DNA of 64,000 bases from an uncultured Prevotellaceae bacterium (GCA_946415365.1 CAMKSE010000009.1:62001-126000), one strand, 5' to 3'; positions 1 through 9,408 are shown, counted from the stretch's first letter. Program-made: numbers and translations. Notes: generated by a model from the sequence alone, not told the origin.

Positions 1-1758
1 TGTAGCAGTGAGGCCGTCGCTGCTGAGCAGCGTGGCGGGATAGCCCGCAATAGGCACAAAGGCGAGCGGCTCTACGCGGAACTGCCAGTCGGTCAAGACA
101 ACTGGAATATGTATCCAGTCATTGCGGCGGATGACATTGAAACCACCTGTAAAGCCTCCATAGACACCGTTTTCCGTGAGGTCATGGTGAGTGGTCACAC
201 CATAGCGGATCTCGTCATCATACCATTCCTGCGTTGTAGGGTTCTGCCGCTGTATCTTGAATCGCAGCGACAGCTGGTTATTAACGGCAGTATAAGTCGC
301 ATCCGTCTCATTGACGTAGAAGAAGAGGGTACCCGTTCCATTAGTGGCATCAAGCTCTAAAGGTGTAGCCGGCTCGTACTTCACCGTCCCCACATCAGCT
401 CTGGCACCATCAGGCAGAGTGATTCTTTCCACCGTAGCATCTCCTGTGTTGGTCACCTTTCCTGTGATGACAATATCACTGAAAGCATACTGCTTGTTAG
501 TGTCAAGATTATAAATATAAAACTTCACTTTAAATTCACCTGTTGTAGCACTACCACTCAGGTCATACTCATATCTGGAAATATAGGGACTCACATTATA
601 CCGCTCAGGCCGTATATCCGTTGCCACATTTGTGCTCGTGCCGCCATTAACGGTCACCACGGAAAAATTACCGCCATCAGTAGCAACCCTACAGGCTGTG
701 AACGACAGTTTTTTCGGAGTGAAGGAAAGTCCGCTCCTGGGTTTCACTGTGAGGATGATGGCAGACGCATCATCGTTGGTTGTCACTTTCACTGTGGGCT
801 GGAACTTATAGAGCGTTGTATGGGCTGCATCGCCTGCCGGAATCGATCCATTTGCTTGCAGATTGGCACCATACGACAACTGCGCCTGTTCAAAGACACC
901 TGATTCTGACACACTCGCGCTTGTCTGTAAGGTGGCATTATGGAGTGCCCATGTAGCTGTCACGCCGGCTTCACTTCCCGTTTGACTGAGGGTCTGTGGT
1001 GCCAGATTATTGATTGACTCCAGATTGTCTTTACTGAAGAGGTATATGCCTGGGCCTGAAGAAGCCTGATTGATAGGCTCCACCTCAATGCCTTTAATCC
1101 TTATCTTGCCGGCAGACTCATTAGTAAAGTAGAACTGCATCTTACCTATGACGCGCCAGACTGTAATGGTACCGGCATCAGTTTCTGCGCCCTTTGTAAC
1201 GGAAACCTCTTTCATCGTATTAGAGTTGGCTGCAGTAGTCAACTTACCCGTCATAGGGATAAGATTTTCGCTATAGCCATTGGCAAATTTCACGGTTGCA
1301 TCTGGATTGACAGTAGACCCAACGCTATAGCCATCGTCATAGTTGGCGGTGGCATAGATATAGTAACTGCCAGCAGGCAACGGGGCAGAGGTGACGGTGG
1401 CCGACTTGTGAGTGCTGGACATAGAATTAGGCTTTTCTGCTCCTGTATGAGCCACTTCGGTTAAATCAGCCTTTGTGCCGCTGACGACCTGGACCACCTT
1501 GTTGTCTGTTCCACAGATTAGGATTCGGAAAGTTTGGAGCCTTTCCCATTCATGGTCTGGGTCTTCCCAAGGAACAGCATTCACGGCGCGTGTCTGGTTG
1601 GAGCTGTTCTCCGGAGTGCTGATGGTGATACGGATACGTCCCATACCCTCTGGTAAGGGCTGTTCATCATCGGTAGCTATATCGCTGGAACAAGCTGTCA
1701 TCAGCAATACCGACAGCAGCATGAAAAATATCCGGAGTATATTATGCCTTATTGTCAT
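1..1758 (-). CDS. Fimbrillin-like surface lipoprotein, C-terminus beyond window
   Basis: The reading frame opens with ATG at 1758 and is open to base 1 (586 codons), so the C-terminus lies outside the window. A lipoprotein signal peptide ends in LLMTACSS with the lipobox Cys at residue 23. Residues 55-60 contain QTRAVN; in the type V fimbria system of Porphyromonas such an Arg site after the first strand is cut by an Arg-gingipain, so this may be a processed subunit. The rest is Ser/Thr/Gly-rich beta structure with no catalytic motif. It lies 15 bp after the preceding fimbrillin gene and should be co-transcribed with it. Its distal operon position fits an accessory or tip subunit (Mfa3-5/FimC-E role); the role is inference. 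Confidence 0.72.
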   Translation of the reverse strand, partial: MTIRHNILRIFFMLLSVLLMTACSSDIATDDEQPLPEGMGRIRITISTPENSSNQTRAVNAVPWEDPDHEWERLQTFRILICGTDNKVVQVVSGTKADLTEVAHTGAEKPNSMSSTHKSATVTSAPLPAGSYYIYATANYDDGYSVGSTVNPDATVKFANGYSENLIPMTGKLTTAANSNTMKEVSVTKGAETDAGTITVWRVIGKMQFYFTNESAGKIRIKGIEVEPINQASSGPGIYLFSKDNLESINNLAPQTLSQTGSEAGVTATWALHNATLQTSASVSESGVFEQAQLSYGANLQANGSIPAGDAAHTTLYKFQPTVKVTTNDDASAIILTVKPRSGLSFTPKKLSFTACRVATDGGNFSVVTVNGGTSTNVATDIRPERYNVSPYISRYEYDLSGSATTGEFKVKFYIYNLDTNKQYAFSDIVITGKVTNTGDATVERITLPDGARADVGTVKYEPATPLELDATNGTGTLFFYVNETDATYTAVNNQLSLRFKIQRQNPTTQEWYDDEIRYGVTTHHDLTENGVYGGFTGGFNVIRRNDWIHIPVVLTDWQFRVEPLAFVPIAGYPATLLSSDGLTAT

Positions 1759-1773
1759 CTTCTTATTTATACC

Positions 1774-3249
1774 TTATATATATATAGTAGGATTATCCAC
1801 ATGTCGCCAGTGTTTCTCCTCTATCTTAATCTTGATGGTGCCTTCCTGTGCATTGATGCCTTCAATCGAGACGCGATAGATGTTATTGCGCACAATACCA
1901 TGGTTCATTGACACAGAAGACGAGGAGGTTTCCGTGTCACTAAGACCACTCCACTGACTGGCATGGTATGAACCGCTGGCAGACTCTCCCTGATGGCGCA
2001 GGTAATGGTAATAAACACGCTTTTGAGGTGTGCCAGTACCTCCTGTATAATAATTACCCTCAAATGCAATACCTGTTGCATAATTCATCAAATACGACTC
2101 TGGCTTGAGGGTGTTCTCCTTCGGATAGGCAATGATGATATTGTCCTTGCCGTTTATCTGGTATTTCTGAGCCGCGTTCAGACTGCTCATAGTCTGTGCA
2201 TAATCGTTACTCAGGTTCTCAGCAATGGGGCTGAGGTAGCTAAACGTATTGTTATTGTCCTTGTTAGCTGTGTTGGGGTCAATGACATAGTTCGACGTGC
2301 TCTCATCGCCCAACCATGTTGTGACGGGTTGTGCTGCTGACCAACTATCCTGCACACGCTTAAAGATATATTCCTGCTCGTTGTATAGGTTAAACGGAGT
2401 CACCTTTGTCACGACGAACACGTCGCCCAGCGAGCCTACATTATATTTATATCCGCCCAAAGTTGCATCATATGTGGCGCCACTGGTATAATAATCTATT
2501 CGAGCCGACATACGTTCGATGAGCAATGGCTGTAAAACACGATAAACCTGTGCATTCTCCACATCTTCTTTTGGCACAGGAGACATAGAACTGAAGTCGA
2601 TGGTGGCATCGCGCTCGCTAGTCATGACAAACTGCTGTGCAGTCCACGGCTGGGTTGGCGTAGCGGTAGCATATGCGTTAGAAATACACAGTTCCCGGAC
2701 TTCACTAATCTTTCTTCCTTTAGGACATTCGCTAGCCACATTCTGGTTGGCCACAATCAGCACATGGTAGATTCCCTTGAAGTCCAGTTCTTCGTCTGCC
2801 ACTTTTTGATCACCGGTTGTGTAGCGTGCTTCAGAACGATAGGTCTCAGCAGCGTCATAGCTATAGGTGGTTCCCTGCTCGTCACGACCTTCCAGATTAT
2901 CTTCCGTCACAGTAAAATAACGTACGAAATCTACCTTGGCCTGCGGGTCATTTATACCCGCTCCCTTATATAATATAAGTGTAATACCGGAAACCTGGTT
3001 CTCACGTTTGAATCCAGCCTCGCGGCCATCACCGTTTTCACCCCCCAACGGTGAGCGTGTAATGGATGTTCCGTCGCTACTGACATAGAGTGTCAGGTTG
3101 ATATATTTGGTAGCGTCTTCAGACACATCAGGGTATTCGCCGTCAACCACAAGGCTGCACGCCGAAAGTACTACCGACAACAAGACTAAGCCTGCCGCCA
3201 AGGATAGTAATTGATATGTCTTCTTCAAAACGCTCATGAATTTGCTCAA
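1774..3249 (-). CDS. Mfa1/FimA-family fimbrillin (accessory or alternative subunit)
   Basis: A 491-residue lipoprotein with lipobox Cys31 (VVLSACSL) and a possible Arg processing site at residue 65 (SITRSP). Near the C-terminus is the motif HGIVRNNIYRVSIEGI, characteristic of fimbrillins of the FimA/Mfa1 superfamily, where the last strands are exchanged between subunits during polymerisation. The final segment (EKHWRHVDNPTIYI) ends in a short strand as in other family members. The gene starts 6 bp after the Mfa2-like gene and precedes another fimbrillin-like gene by 15 bp, so the set is one operon. It could be a second stalk subunit or a tip adhesin; the sequence alone does not decide. Confidence 0.8.
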   Translation of the reverse strand: MSKFMSVLKKTYQLLSLAAGLVLLSVVLSACSLVVDGEYPDVSEDATKYINLTLYVSSDGTSITRSPLGGENGDGREAGFKRENQVSGITLILYKGAGINDPQAKVDFVRYFTVTEDNLEGRDEQGTTYSYDAAETYRSEARYTTGDQKVADEELDFKGIYHVLIVANQNVASECPKGRKISEVRELCISNAYATATPTQPWTAQQFVMTSERDATIDFSSMSPVPKEDVENAQVYRVLQPLLIERMSARIDYYTSGATYDATLGGYKYNVGSLGDVFVVTKVTPFNLYNEQEYIFKRVQDSWSAAQPVTTWLGDESTSNYVIDPNTANKDNNNTFSYLSPIAENLSNDYAQTMSSLNAAQKYQINGKDNIIIAYPKENTLKPESYLMNYATGIAFEGNYYTGGTGTPQKRVYYHYLRHQGESASGSYHASQWSGLSDTETSSSSVSMNHGIVRNNIYRVSIEGINAQEGTIKIKIEEKHWRHVDNPTIYI

Positions 3250-3255
3250 GCCATT

Positions 3256-4422
3256 TTATAATGAAACATACTGCATGCGCAGTACCCAAGGCAGGTCGTG
3301 TACGCAGATGAGCAGATATGCCCCCTCCTGCCAGCGTTCGTTCTTCAGCCAAAGCTCTAATCGGTAGTCATACTCGCGGTCGAGGTATTCTTGTGGCTGA
3401 TAGTTATTGATTTCGTAGGCCATACGTCCCTGACATAGGATATACGGCAAGTTGAAGAGAGCCACCACTTCGCCTGTAGGCCGTTTACGGATGCACAGTA
3501 CGGCATTTTTCCTTGCCGCATTGTTGTACCTCAGTCGGTTGAACATCAGGTCATAGTGAGCCGAGTAGTCAGCAGTGGTCCATCCGTCGCTCTCCACCAC
3601 CGATGTCCACTGAGCATAGGGGCGATAGACGACGGAGTCGCTATGTGAAGTGACGTTGTTCTCAAAGTCAACGTCTGCATTGTCATCGAGAATGGTGACA
3701 TCGTATTTCTCGTGATTCACCATCTCCGGGTGGTCAATCTCTCGCAACGAGAGGTTCAGGTGGTTGGTGTTGCGGATAAGGCTGACGGTGGCGTAGGTTG
3801 GTACGCCCTTCACCAAGTCGACAGTCTCCACACCATTAGAAGTTACCGAACCATTACTATTCAAATGGTACTTCGTAGCGGCAGGCAGGAATTCTTTCTC
3901 AGCAATCAAGGTGGTCAGAGTGTGCCACATCGTATCAAGCGGTGCCTCGGCAGACACCTCACGATATTGGCTCTTGGAATCTGTGTCAAAGCAGTCCAAC
4001 TTTACCATGAAGTCCCTAAGATCGCTACCCACTTCCATTTCTGTCTTGCGATATTTGGAACCGGGTGTACCTAATGCTGTCTGCCAGTCTTTCTGCAGGG
4101 CTACAGCCTTCAGACGGTACCAGTGATTGGGAGTGAGTTCTTCTTCCGCGAAATGGATATTGAATCCATAGCGTGAGAGTTCGCTCCCACTCACCGTCCG
4201 TTGAGCGACAAGTCTGTCCGACTCATCATACACATAGAGCGTGAGGCCGCCGACATGGTCTTTGAACATGTCTGCCCGCTGAATGTTATAGTCGTAAACG
4301 AAGTTGACATACAGGCCTGTCGGACAGTCGTCCATGTCTTCAGTCATCCAGTTACAACTACTCAATGCCAATGCGGCCACCACAGCCACAATGCCCTTTT
4401 GTATGATGAGTCGAACGTTCAT
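3256..4422 (-). CDS. Mfa2/FimB-family fimbrial anchor lipoprotein
   Basis: A 388-residue lipoprotein (lipobox Cys23, ALALSSCNW). Directly after it comes the family signature DDCPTGLYVNFVYDYN followed by RADMFKDHVGGLTLYVYD, typical of the FimB/Mfa2 family (PF08842). Members of this family sit at the base of type V fimbriae, terminate polymerisation and hold the fibre on the outer membrane. The position between two fimbrillin genes matches the mfa1-mfa2 order of Porphyromonas. The intergenic gap to the upstream major fimbrillin is 33 bp. Family assignment is firm; that it anchors the neighbouring subunits is inference from context. Confidence 0.88.
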   Translation of the reverse strand: MNVRLIIQKGIVAVVAALALSSCNWMTEDMDDCPTGLYVNFVYDYNIQRADMFKDHVGGLTLYVYDESDRLVAQRTVSGSELSRYGFNIHFAEEELTPNHWYRLKAVALQKDWQTALGTPGSKYRKTEMEVGSDLRDFMVKLDCFDTDSKSQYREVSAEAPLDTMWHTLTTLIAEKEFLPAATKYHLNSNGSVTSNGVETVDLVKGVPTYATVSLIRNTNHLNLSLREIDHPEMVNHEKYDVTILDDNADVDFENNVTSHSDSVVYRPYAQWTSVVESDGWTTADYSAHYDLMFNRLRYNNAARKNAVLCIRKRPTGEVVALFNLPYILCQGRMAYEINNYQPQEYLDREYDYRLELWLKNERWQEGAYLLICVHDLPWVLRMQYVSL

Positions 4423-4455
4423 TGTCGATAAAAGTTTAATAATTTACTTACAAAT

Positions 4456-6495
4456 TTAGAAGACAACTTGCTGAGTACGTTTCACCCAAGGCAGAATGTG
4501 AACTTCTGCGGAAATAAAGAAACTGGTTGGCGGATTGTCATCAGGAGTGTCACCGGCTGAACCACTGAAGTTCTCAGGAACAGGCGAACCAATTCCTTCT
4601 ATCTTCTTGAGTGTAAGCACATACCAGTTGTTACGTACAATACCCCAACGTCCCAGCCAAGCATTAGCATGGTCATCACCATAGACATAAGTAGCCAATG
4701 GATTTCCATATTGCTGTGTACCATTTGCAGGATAGATACAAGGATCGGTAGCATGCTGATATACATTGTAGGCCTCACTACGTGCATTCCACGGAGTCTC
4801 TACATCACCAAAATGCTGGATGCGTGCAGAATAGTATGCAATACCGCCGACATATTTATAAAGCTTCGAATCTTCGGGGTTAGTTACAGCACCAATGTTT
4901 GTGCCTGCAAGAGTTGTAATGGCAGACAAGTCGGCAGAAGATGCAGCTGAGCCATTTGTCTTGACATTATCCAAACTCAGAGTCACAGAATATTCCTGTT
5001 CACCGGTTGATGCTGTAAATGTTCCCAGAGTTACATTGGCTACCACGTCAAATGTAACCTTAGTTACACCAGCTGAAATCGTACGGCTAGCCCCTGCACC
5101 AAGATCAGTGTTGATTGCGGTATTTATATTTGCAATTTTTGGATTAATTACATCACGCAAACGGGTCTGTACTACGGCCTGGATATCGGTAACTCCGTTC
5201 AATTTGGTGTTGGGCTGTCCTTGCATTGTGTAGAAATCACTACTATTGATTTTTACCTTAACTCCTACATAAGTTGTATTGCGGTAAATCTGCGAATTTT
5301 CGTCGAATGTATTCTCGTATGTATAAGTTACAGTGTTAGGAGACAGTTCGTACTGACTTGTGGTACCGTCGGTCAACTGAGCATTCCTGAGGCCTGTATT
5401 GGCATTATAGGGAATGGTACCGGAACCTGTATAGTTCGGATCTTCTCCGAAATAAGTACGATAGACAGGAATGGGCGAATGGTCAGCATCAAAGAACTGA
5501 GTACGACCAACCATACGATACCGCAGATATGCAGGAGTAGCCAGCAAGTTGTGGTACGACAACCAGCCTTTATTAAACTGACGGGTGTTGTAGTATCCTT
5601 GAGCTCCACTTGCAGCTCCACCGTAGTTAATATTACCCAGCGCCCATTTTACGTCAGCAGCATCTATCGTAGTTACTGAAGACTCGCCATCGAGTTGAAT
5701 GCCAAAGTCAGTAGCAAGCTTCACCTCTATCTTAACAGCTGCACGCTCCACATAAATACAAGCCATCTGTGCACCAGTAGCCTGAGCTTCTGCCTTAGTC
5801 TTGTAAATAGCCGACTTGTTTATCTCAGTAAATGTGAGGATCTTTGCTGAAGCAGGATCTGAATTACCACCAGCAACAGTAGAAATAGGCACATTTGTCA
5901 TCACGAGACCATTAGAGCCCATGGCTCCAAAGCCCTCAGCCTCATCAACGATGCCAATAGCTTTCAACTGTGACCGCTTAAACTGTGCCCCTGTTGTGGA
6001 ATTCTTTGTTGCAGATATTGTGGTAGCATTATTTTCATCATTCAGAATAACGTATGCATAAAGCTTATCATTAACGCCTAAACTTGGATTCTCAATCTCC
6101 TGCACCATTTTTGTACTAGTAGAAGTAATTTCACCAAAGCCGTTAGCATCATTTCCAAGACTATTACCAGCAGGAACATTGTCACCTGCCTCTTTATCAA
6201 ATGTTGCGTTTAAAGGATAGCTTGCAAAAAAAGTTGCATCGTCCTCATTAGCACCTTTGAATAGATAAAGAGTACCGCTCTTAACAGCAAACTCCGTGGC
6301 ATCTCCATCGGTAAGATCTTCATTGGCACGCGTAATGGCATCACCGGGCATAGAAATTCCCACAGCAATCCATGAGCTCTCACCCTCAATTAGACCGTAA
6401 GGGTTATTCTGATCACCCACGACCTCAACCTTGTCTGAACACGATGCAAACAGTAACCCTACTGCTGCAAGTGCGAGAAAACTTAATTTTTTCAT
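4456..6495 (-). CDS. Major fimbrillin, Mfa1-like
   Basis: A 679-residue lipoprotein with signal peptide and lipobox Cys19 (LLFASCSD) and a likely Arg processing site at residue 56 (DAITRANED). The C-terminal region has the fimbrillin motif GIVRNNWYVLTLKKI and ends with SAEVHILPWVKRTQQVVF, very like the last strand of Mfa1-type stalk subunits, which completes the fold of the next subunit. The protein is Thr/Asn/Gly-rich between these motifs. It is the first structural subunit gene in the operon, after the two outer-membrane genes and before the Mfa2-like anchor, so it is the best candidate for the main stalk protein. The preceding 79-bp gap is AT-rich and shows no clear TAnnTTTG promoter. Confidence 0.87.
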   Translation of the reverse strand: MKKLSFLALAAVGLLFASCSDKVEVVGDQNNPYGLIEGESSWIAVGISMPGDAITRANEDLTDGDATEFAVKSGTLYLFKGANEDDATFFASYPLNATFDKEAGDNVPAGNSLGNDANGFGEITSTSTKMVQEIENPSLGVNDKLYAYVILNDENNATTISATKNSTTGAQFKRSQLKAIGIVDEAEGFGAMGSNGLVMTNVPISTVAGGNSDPASAKILTFTEINKSAIYKTKAEAQATGAQMACIYVERAAVKIEVKLATDFGIQLDGESSVTTIDAADVKWALGNINYGGAASGAQGYYNTRQFNKGWLSYHNLLATPAYLRYRMVGRTQFFDADHSPIPVYRTYFGEDPNYTGSGTIPYNANTGLRNAQLTDGTTSQYELSPNTVTYTYENTFDENSQIYRNTTYVGVKVKINSSDFYTMQGQPNTKLNGVTDIQAVVQTRLRDVINPKIANINTAINTDLGAGASRTISAGVTKVTFDVVANVTLGTFTASTGEQEYSVTLSLDNVKTNGSAASSADLSAITTLAGTNIGAVTNPEDSKLYKYVGGIAYYSARIQHFGDVETPWNARSEAYNVYQHATDPCIYPANGTQQYGNPLATYVYGDDHANAWLGRWGIVRNNWYVLTLKKIEGIGSPVPENFSGSAGDTPDDNPPTSFFISAEVHILPWVKRTQQVVF

Positions 6496-6574
6496 AAGCT
6501 TAAAAATTTTAAAGAGTTAATATTAAAAAGTTATATTTGATTTTATCTGTATATTCTATTCTAAAAGACCGTTG

Positions 6575-8038
6575 TTATTTCGTCAGGATACTGATGGCCT
6601 CCAGATTCTTCGACACGTCAAGGCCCTTGGCGGCAGCCTGCTGCAGCAGGATATTGGCATCGTCATAACGCTGCTGGATGATAGCGATGACAGCACGGGT
6701 GTTCAGAGCCTCAGCCGAGTCACCGGCACGCTCTAGGAGACTCTCTGCTTTCAGAAGGTCACGCTGACGGATAGCTATATTGGCCAAATTGATGAGTGCC
6801 TCTGGAGCATCAGGATAGACGTTGACAGCCGTCTGCATCACCTTGTTATAATCATGGCTATAGGGTTCCATGGTCTGTGCCACATCCCACATCTCACGGA
6901 GCGAGAGCTGATAGGGCTTTGTCTTGTAGATATCCTTTGCCTGTTCGAGCGTGAAGTCACTGAAGTTGAACGAAATATCGTAGTCAGAGCGGCGCAGACC
7001 TGGATAGACGTTCTGCAATAAGTAACGGTATTCAGCGGGATACTGCTGCTTGATCTTCAATTCCTTCGGATCGGGTTTCAGCGAGAGGTCACCGATGATG
7101 GCGAGAATCTGCTGCTTATGAGGCAGTATATCTTCCGACATCTCCTCAACGGCCATACGAAGACCAAGCCAGTTCTCTGGCGTTGCCTCGGCAGGTGCAA
7201 ACACGTCATCGGGCAGGTTATACTGATGCTTAACATACTCCGTCAGTGACTTGGCGCGATTCTCGGCCAACATCTTATTATGCTCATACGGGCTTTCGGG
7301 CGATGCCCAACCGTGAATCTTTACCTGACGCACACTGACGTTGGGGTCGGCCACCATCACGTCGAGCGTGTCAGTAATCTTACGCAACTCGCGGCGGTTG
7401 TTCATATAATCGGGTTTCATATCCCACTTATCAACAACGAAGGTGATATAGGCTGAGCCATGCAGGTTGCGCTCCTTTTTTGAGGGAGCAGGCACGATGT
7501 CTGCCAAATTGATCAAGTCGTAGGGATCAGGAGGTGTGAGGTCACCCAGATAGGCCAGTTCGTTCTTCTTCTGGTCGCCACAGCCACAGAGGTCACACTC
7601 CATATACACACTGGCTCCATTATGCCAAGGCTGACGTTCTACGGCATCAGTATAGCTATAGGTTTGTGGTTCACCTTTCTGACGGGGTACCTTCACACAA
7701 TTGTCGGCATAGAGGGCATCTACACCGTCGCGCTCGAAGATGATCTCCTGTCTGCGTCCGGTGACAATCAAGGTCTTCATCCTGTCTATCTGTGTACTGT
7801 CACGACTGATGATGACCGGCGTGAAAGCACGATAACGGTTGGAGGGAACAGCCAGTGAGTCGAGCACAAAGTCAAGGGAAACCACCGTCTTGCCATCAGT
7901 CTGTGCCACTTGGAAATTTTTAATCATAACGCGGGTATCGGTTTCCTGTTTCTCACCGGTCAGCAGGACCGTGGTCTGTGCAAAGGCTGACGTGGCGCAA
8001 GTCAGCAGGGCTGCTATGATAAATGTAATATTCTTCAT
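6575..8038 (-). CDS. DUF3868/OmpA-like envelope protein with TPR-like tail
   Basis: A 487-residue protein with a Sec signal peptide (cleavage near AFAQ, residue 20). Residues 195-290 resemble an OmpA-type peptidoglycan-binding domain (VKIHGWASPESP, then NRAKSLTEYVK). Residues about 390-487 form alternating Ala/Leu-rich helices like TPR repeats. A small Cys cluster (CDLCGC, 148-153) lies before the OmpA region. In Bacteroidales such DUF3868 genes commonly precede Mfa-type fimbrial genes together with a DUF3575 gene, as here. A role as a periplasmic or outer-membrane tether for the fimbrial system is inference. The gene begins 15 bp after the DUF3575 stop. Confidence 0.8.
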   Translation of the reverse strand: MKNITFIIAALLTCATSAFAQTTVLLTGEKQETDTRVMIKNFQVAQTDGKTVVSLDFVLDSLAVPSNRYRAFTPVIISRDSTQIDRMKTLIVTGRRQEIIFERDGVDALYADNCVKVPRQKGEPQTYSYTDAVERQPWHNGASVYMECDLCGCGDQKKNELAYLGDLTPPDPYDLINLADIVPAPSKKERNLHGSAYITFVVDKWDMKPDYMNNRRELRKITDTLDVMVADPNVSVRQVKIHGWASPESPYEHNKMLAENRAKSLTEYVKHQYNLPDDVFAPAEATPENWLGLRMAVEEMSEDILPHKQQILAIIGDLSLKPDPKELKIKQQYPAEYRYLLQNVYPGLRRSDYDISFNFSDFTLEQAKDIYKTKPYQLSLREMWDVAQTMEPYSHDYNKVMQTAVNVYPDAPEALINLANIAIRQRDLLKAESLLERAGDSAEALNTRAVIAIIQQRYDDANILLQQAAAKGLDVSKNLEAISILTK

Positions 8039-8053
8039 TGTCTGCTATTGGTC

Positions 8054-8620
8054 TTAGAACATATATAATAAGGAAAGGGCAAGTTTTGTGGGGCCGATAT
8101 AAATCTTGTCGCCGTCGTCAATCTTCGGGCCACAAACCTCGCAGTTGTACCTGTCGTAGTAGATATACGCAGCACCTACACCAACGGAAGCTTCGAAGTT
8201 CCAATGGCGGGAGAGTACCCACTGATAGCCATAGGCAACGCCTCCACCCACGAACCATCCCTCGTGGCGGTAATTCTCCAACTCATCCCACCATCCGAAA
8301 GGAGGCTTGATGCCATAGGCGTTGTACTGTCCGCCAAAAGCATGGATACCTACAAATGAGCCGTTGAAGCGGTGGCAGAACCAATAGCGGAACTCAGGGT
8401 TGACCACCCAATGCTTAACAAACTTCTGGTCTTCACCATGACCAAACTTCCAAGGATTGAGTCCGTAGAACGCCTGAATGGTGTGCTTCTTGTCGATCCC
8501 AACCTCCATACCAATGTTAGGTGTGGTGGTAGCATCATACAATAAATTGGTCTTTAAAGCAACCTGCTGCGCTATGACAGGACACGTACAGGAAATCAAA
8601 AGAACGATGGACAACACCAT
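8054..8620 (-). CDS. DUF3575 outer-membrane beta-barrel protein, first gene of fimbrial operon
   Basis: The start is taken as ATG at 8620, giving 188 residues and a clean signal peptide (MVLSIVLLISCTCPVIAQQ). A TTG 30 bp upstream (8650) is a possible alternative start but would add a Lys-rich extension. The mature part has the DUF3575 pattern: VALKTNLLYDATTTPNIGME at the N-terminus, a WVVNPEFRYWF strand and aromatic-ended strands to LSLLYMF, indicating a small outer-membrane barrel of about 8 strands. It is first in the fimbrial operon, about 70 bp downstream of a good promoter. Its exact function is not known; association with type V fimbrial loci is common in the order. Confidence 0.82.
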   Translation of the reverse strand: MVLSIVLLISCTCPVIAQQVALKTNLLYDATTTPNIGMEVGIDKKHTIQAFYGLNPWKFGHGEDQKFVKHWVVNPEFRYWFCHRFNGSFVGIHAFGGQYNAYGIKPPFGWWDELENYRHEGWFVGGGVAYGYQWVLSRHWNFEASVGVGAAYIYYDRYNCEVCGPKIDDGDKIYIGPTKLALSLLYMF

Positions 8621-8680
8621 CTTTTTTTTGAGTTTAATCTCCACTTCCAAATGAATTATTAGGTTCGATTTACAATTATT

Positions 8681-8694
8681 ACGTTAAATAACGT
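8681..8694. promoter_or_regulatory. Palindrome at fimbrial transcription start
   Basis: ACGTTAAATAACGT is a 6-bp inverted repeat with a 2-bp centre. It lies 4 bp downstream of the -7 element of the fimbrial promoter, at the predicted transcription start, a position suited to an operator. No regulator gene is adjacent, so the binding protein is unknown. Confidence 0.4.
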
Positions 8695-8697
8695 GCA

Positions 8698-8727
8698 CAA
8701 ATGTATTATTTTTTTACGATACGAAAA
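8698..8727 (-). promoter_or_regulatory. Promoter of the fimbrial operon
   Basis: On the minus strand the -7 box TACATTTG (8705-8698) matches the Bacteroidetes consensus TAnnTTTG exactly. A weak -33 box (TTTTC, 8727-8723) lies 17 bp upstream. It would drive the DUF3575 gene and the downstream fimbrial genes. Confidence 0.6.
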
Positions 8728-8758
8728 CCCGAAATGAGGAATAAACTGTGCAATTTAA

Positions 8759-8789
8759 TTAATTTTAATCAAACAACTATTAAAATTAA
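8759..8789. repeat. AT-only inverted repeat between tlpA-like gene and fimbrial promoter
   Basis: TTAATTTTAAT and ATTAAAATTAA form a perfect 11-bp inverted repeat around a 9-bp spacer, starting 6 bp after the stop of the thioredoxin-like gene. It has no G or C in the stem, so it would be a weak terminator; a protein-binding site upstream of the fimbrial promoter is an alternative. Confidence 0.45.
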
Positions 8790-8795
8790 CTGCCA

Positions 8796-9290
8796 TTAAC
8801 CGTTGGGAAGCATAAATTGCTCTATTCCGACCCAAGTGATAAGCCCTGCATGAGAACAGAAATAGACACGGGGTATTGTGATGGTTGCGAACAGATTATA
8901 TACGCTGCGGTCAAGCTGCGGAGAATATGGAATTGACAGCTCATGCGCCTCCCAATATGACCTGATACTCTCCTCGGCCTCCTCCCTGGCAATGGCCACC
9001 ATCTGAAAACCCGGCTCGGAACGATGCTGCAAATAATAGTCGTTGAGCACGGGCAGTTCACGTTGACAATCGGAACAGCTGGTATTGAAGAAGACGATAA
9101 CCGCCGGACCAGTCAGGGTATTGGACGAGAATGTATAGCGGTCAGCGCCGTCGACCACCTCCACGGCGAACGATGGCAATCGGTCTCCCACCCCGACAAG
9201 ATCCGTGTCGTCAATGTCCTTGCCAGGCTCGTCGACCACACAGCCAACAAACATACACAAAGCCCAAATCAGTCCTACAACCTTCTTCAT
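8796..9290 (-). CDS. TlpA/ResA-like thioredoxin-fold lipoprotein
   Basis: A 164-residue lipoprotein (lipobox Cys17, MFVGCVVD) with a thioredoxin-like domain. The redox motif is Cys72-Ser-Asp-Cys75 (TSCSDCQRELP) and the cis-proline loop is seen as TITIPRVYF near residue 138. Proteins of this family reduce or transfer disulfides, or act in cytochrome c maturation, on the periplasmic face of a membrane. CSDC is an unusual middle pair compared with CPPC or CEPC forms. It is transcribed alone, divergent from sppA. Partner and substrate cannot be read from context. Confidence 0.85.
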   Translation of the reverse strand: MKKVVGLIWALCMFVGCVVDEPGKDIDDTDLVGVGDRLPSFAVEVVDGADRYTFSSNTLTGPAVIVFFNTSCSDCQRELPVLNDYYLQHRSEPGFQMVAIAREEAEESIRSYWEAHELSIPYSPQLDRSVYNLFATITIPRVYFCSHAGLITWVGIEQFMLPNG

Positions 9291-9295
9291 GACTG

Positions 9296-9326
9296 CAAAA
9301 TTACGAAAAGTCGAGCATAAAACAAA
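9296..9326 (-). promoter_or_regulatory. Promoter of tlpA-like gene, near-leaderless
   Basis: Minus-strand -7 box TAATTTTG (9303-9296) and -33 box TTTG (9326-9323) are separated by 19 bp, a near-ideal Bacteroidetes promoter. The -7 box ends only 5 bp before the ATG at 9290, so the transcript should begin at or within a few bases of the start codon. Confidence 0.65.
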
Positions 9327-9340
9327 GAAAAATATAGTTT

Positions 9341-9374
9341 TTTGTGGTGATATAAAAAAAAATTACTATCTTTG
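9341..9374 (+). promoter_or_regulatory. Promoter of the sppA operon
   Basis: A -33 box TTTG (9341-9344) and -7 box TATCTTTG (9367-9374) are spaced by 22 bp; the leader to the ATG at 9409 is about 30 nt. Confidence 0.65.
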
Positions 9375-9408
9375 TCCGCAAAAATCAACTATATATTATA
9401 AATAAGGT

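Noticed and set aside
8650..8795. Invertible fimbrial promoter
   Set aside because: The palindrome and AT repeat are too short and do not flank the promoter with matching inverted ends; no invertase gene is near.
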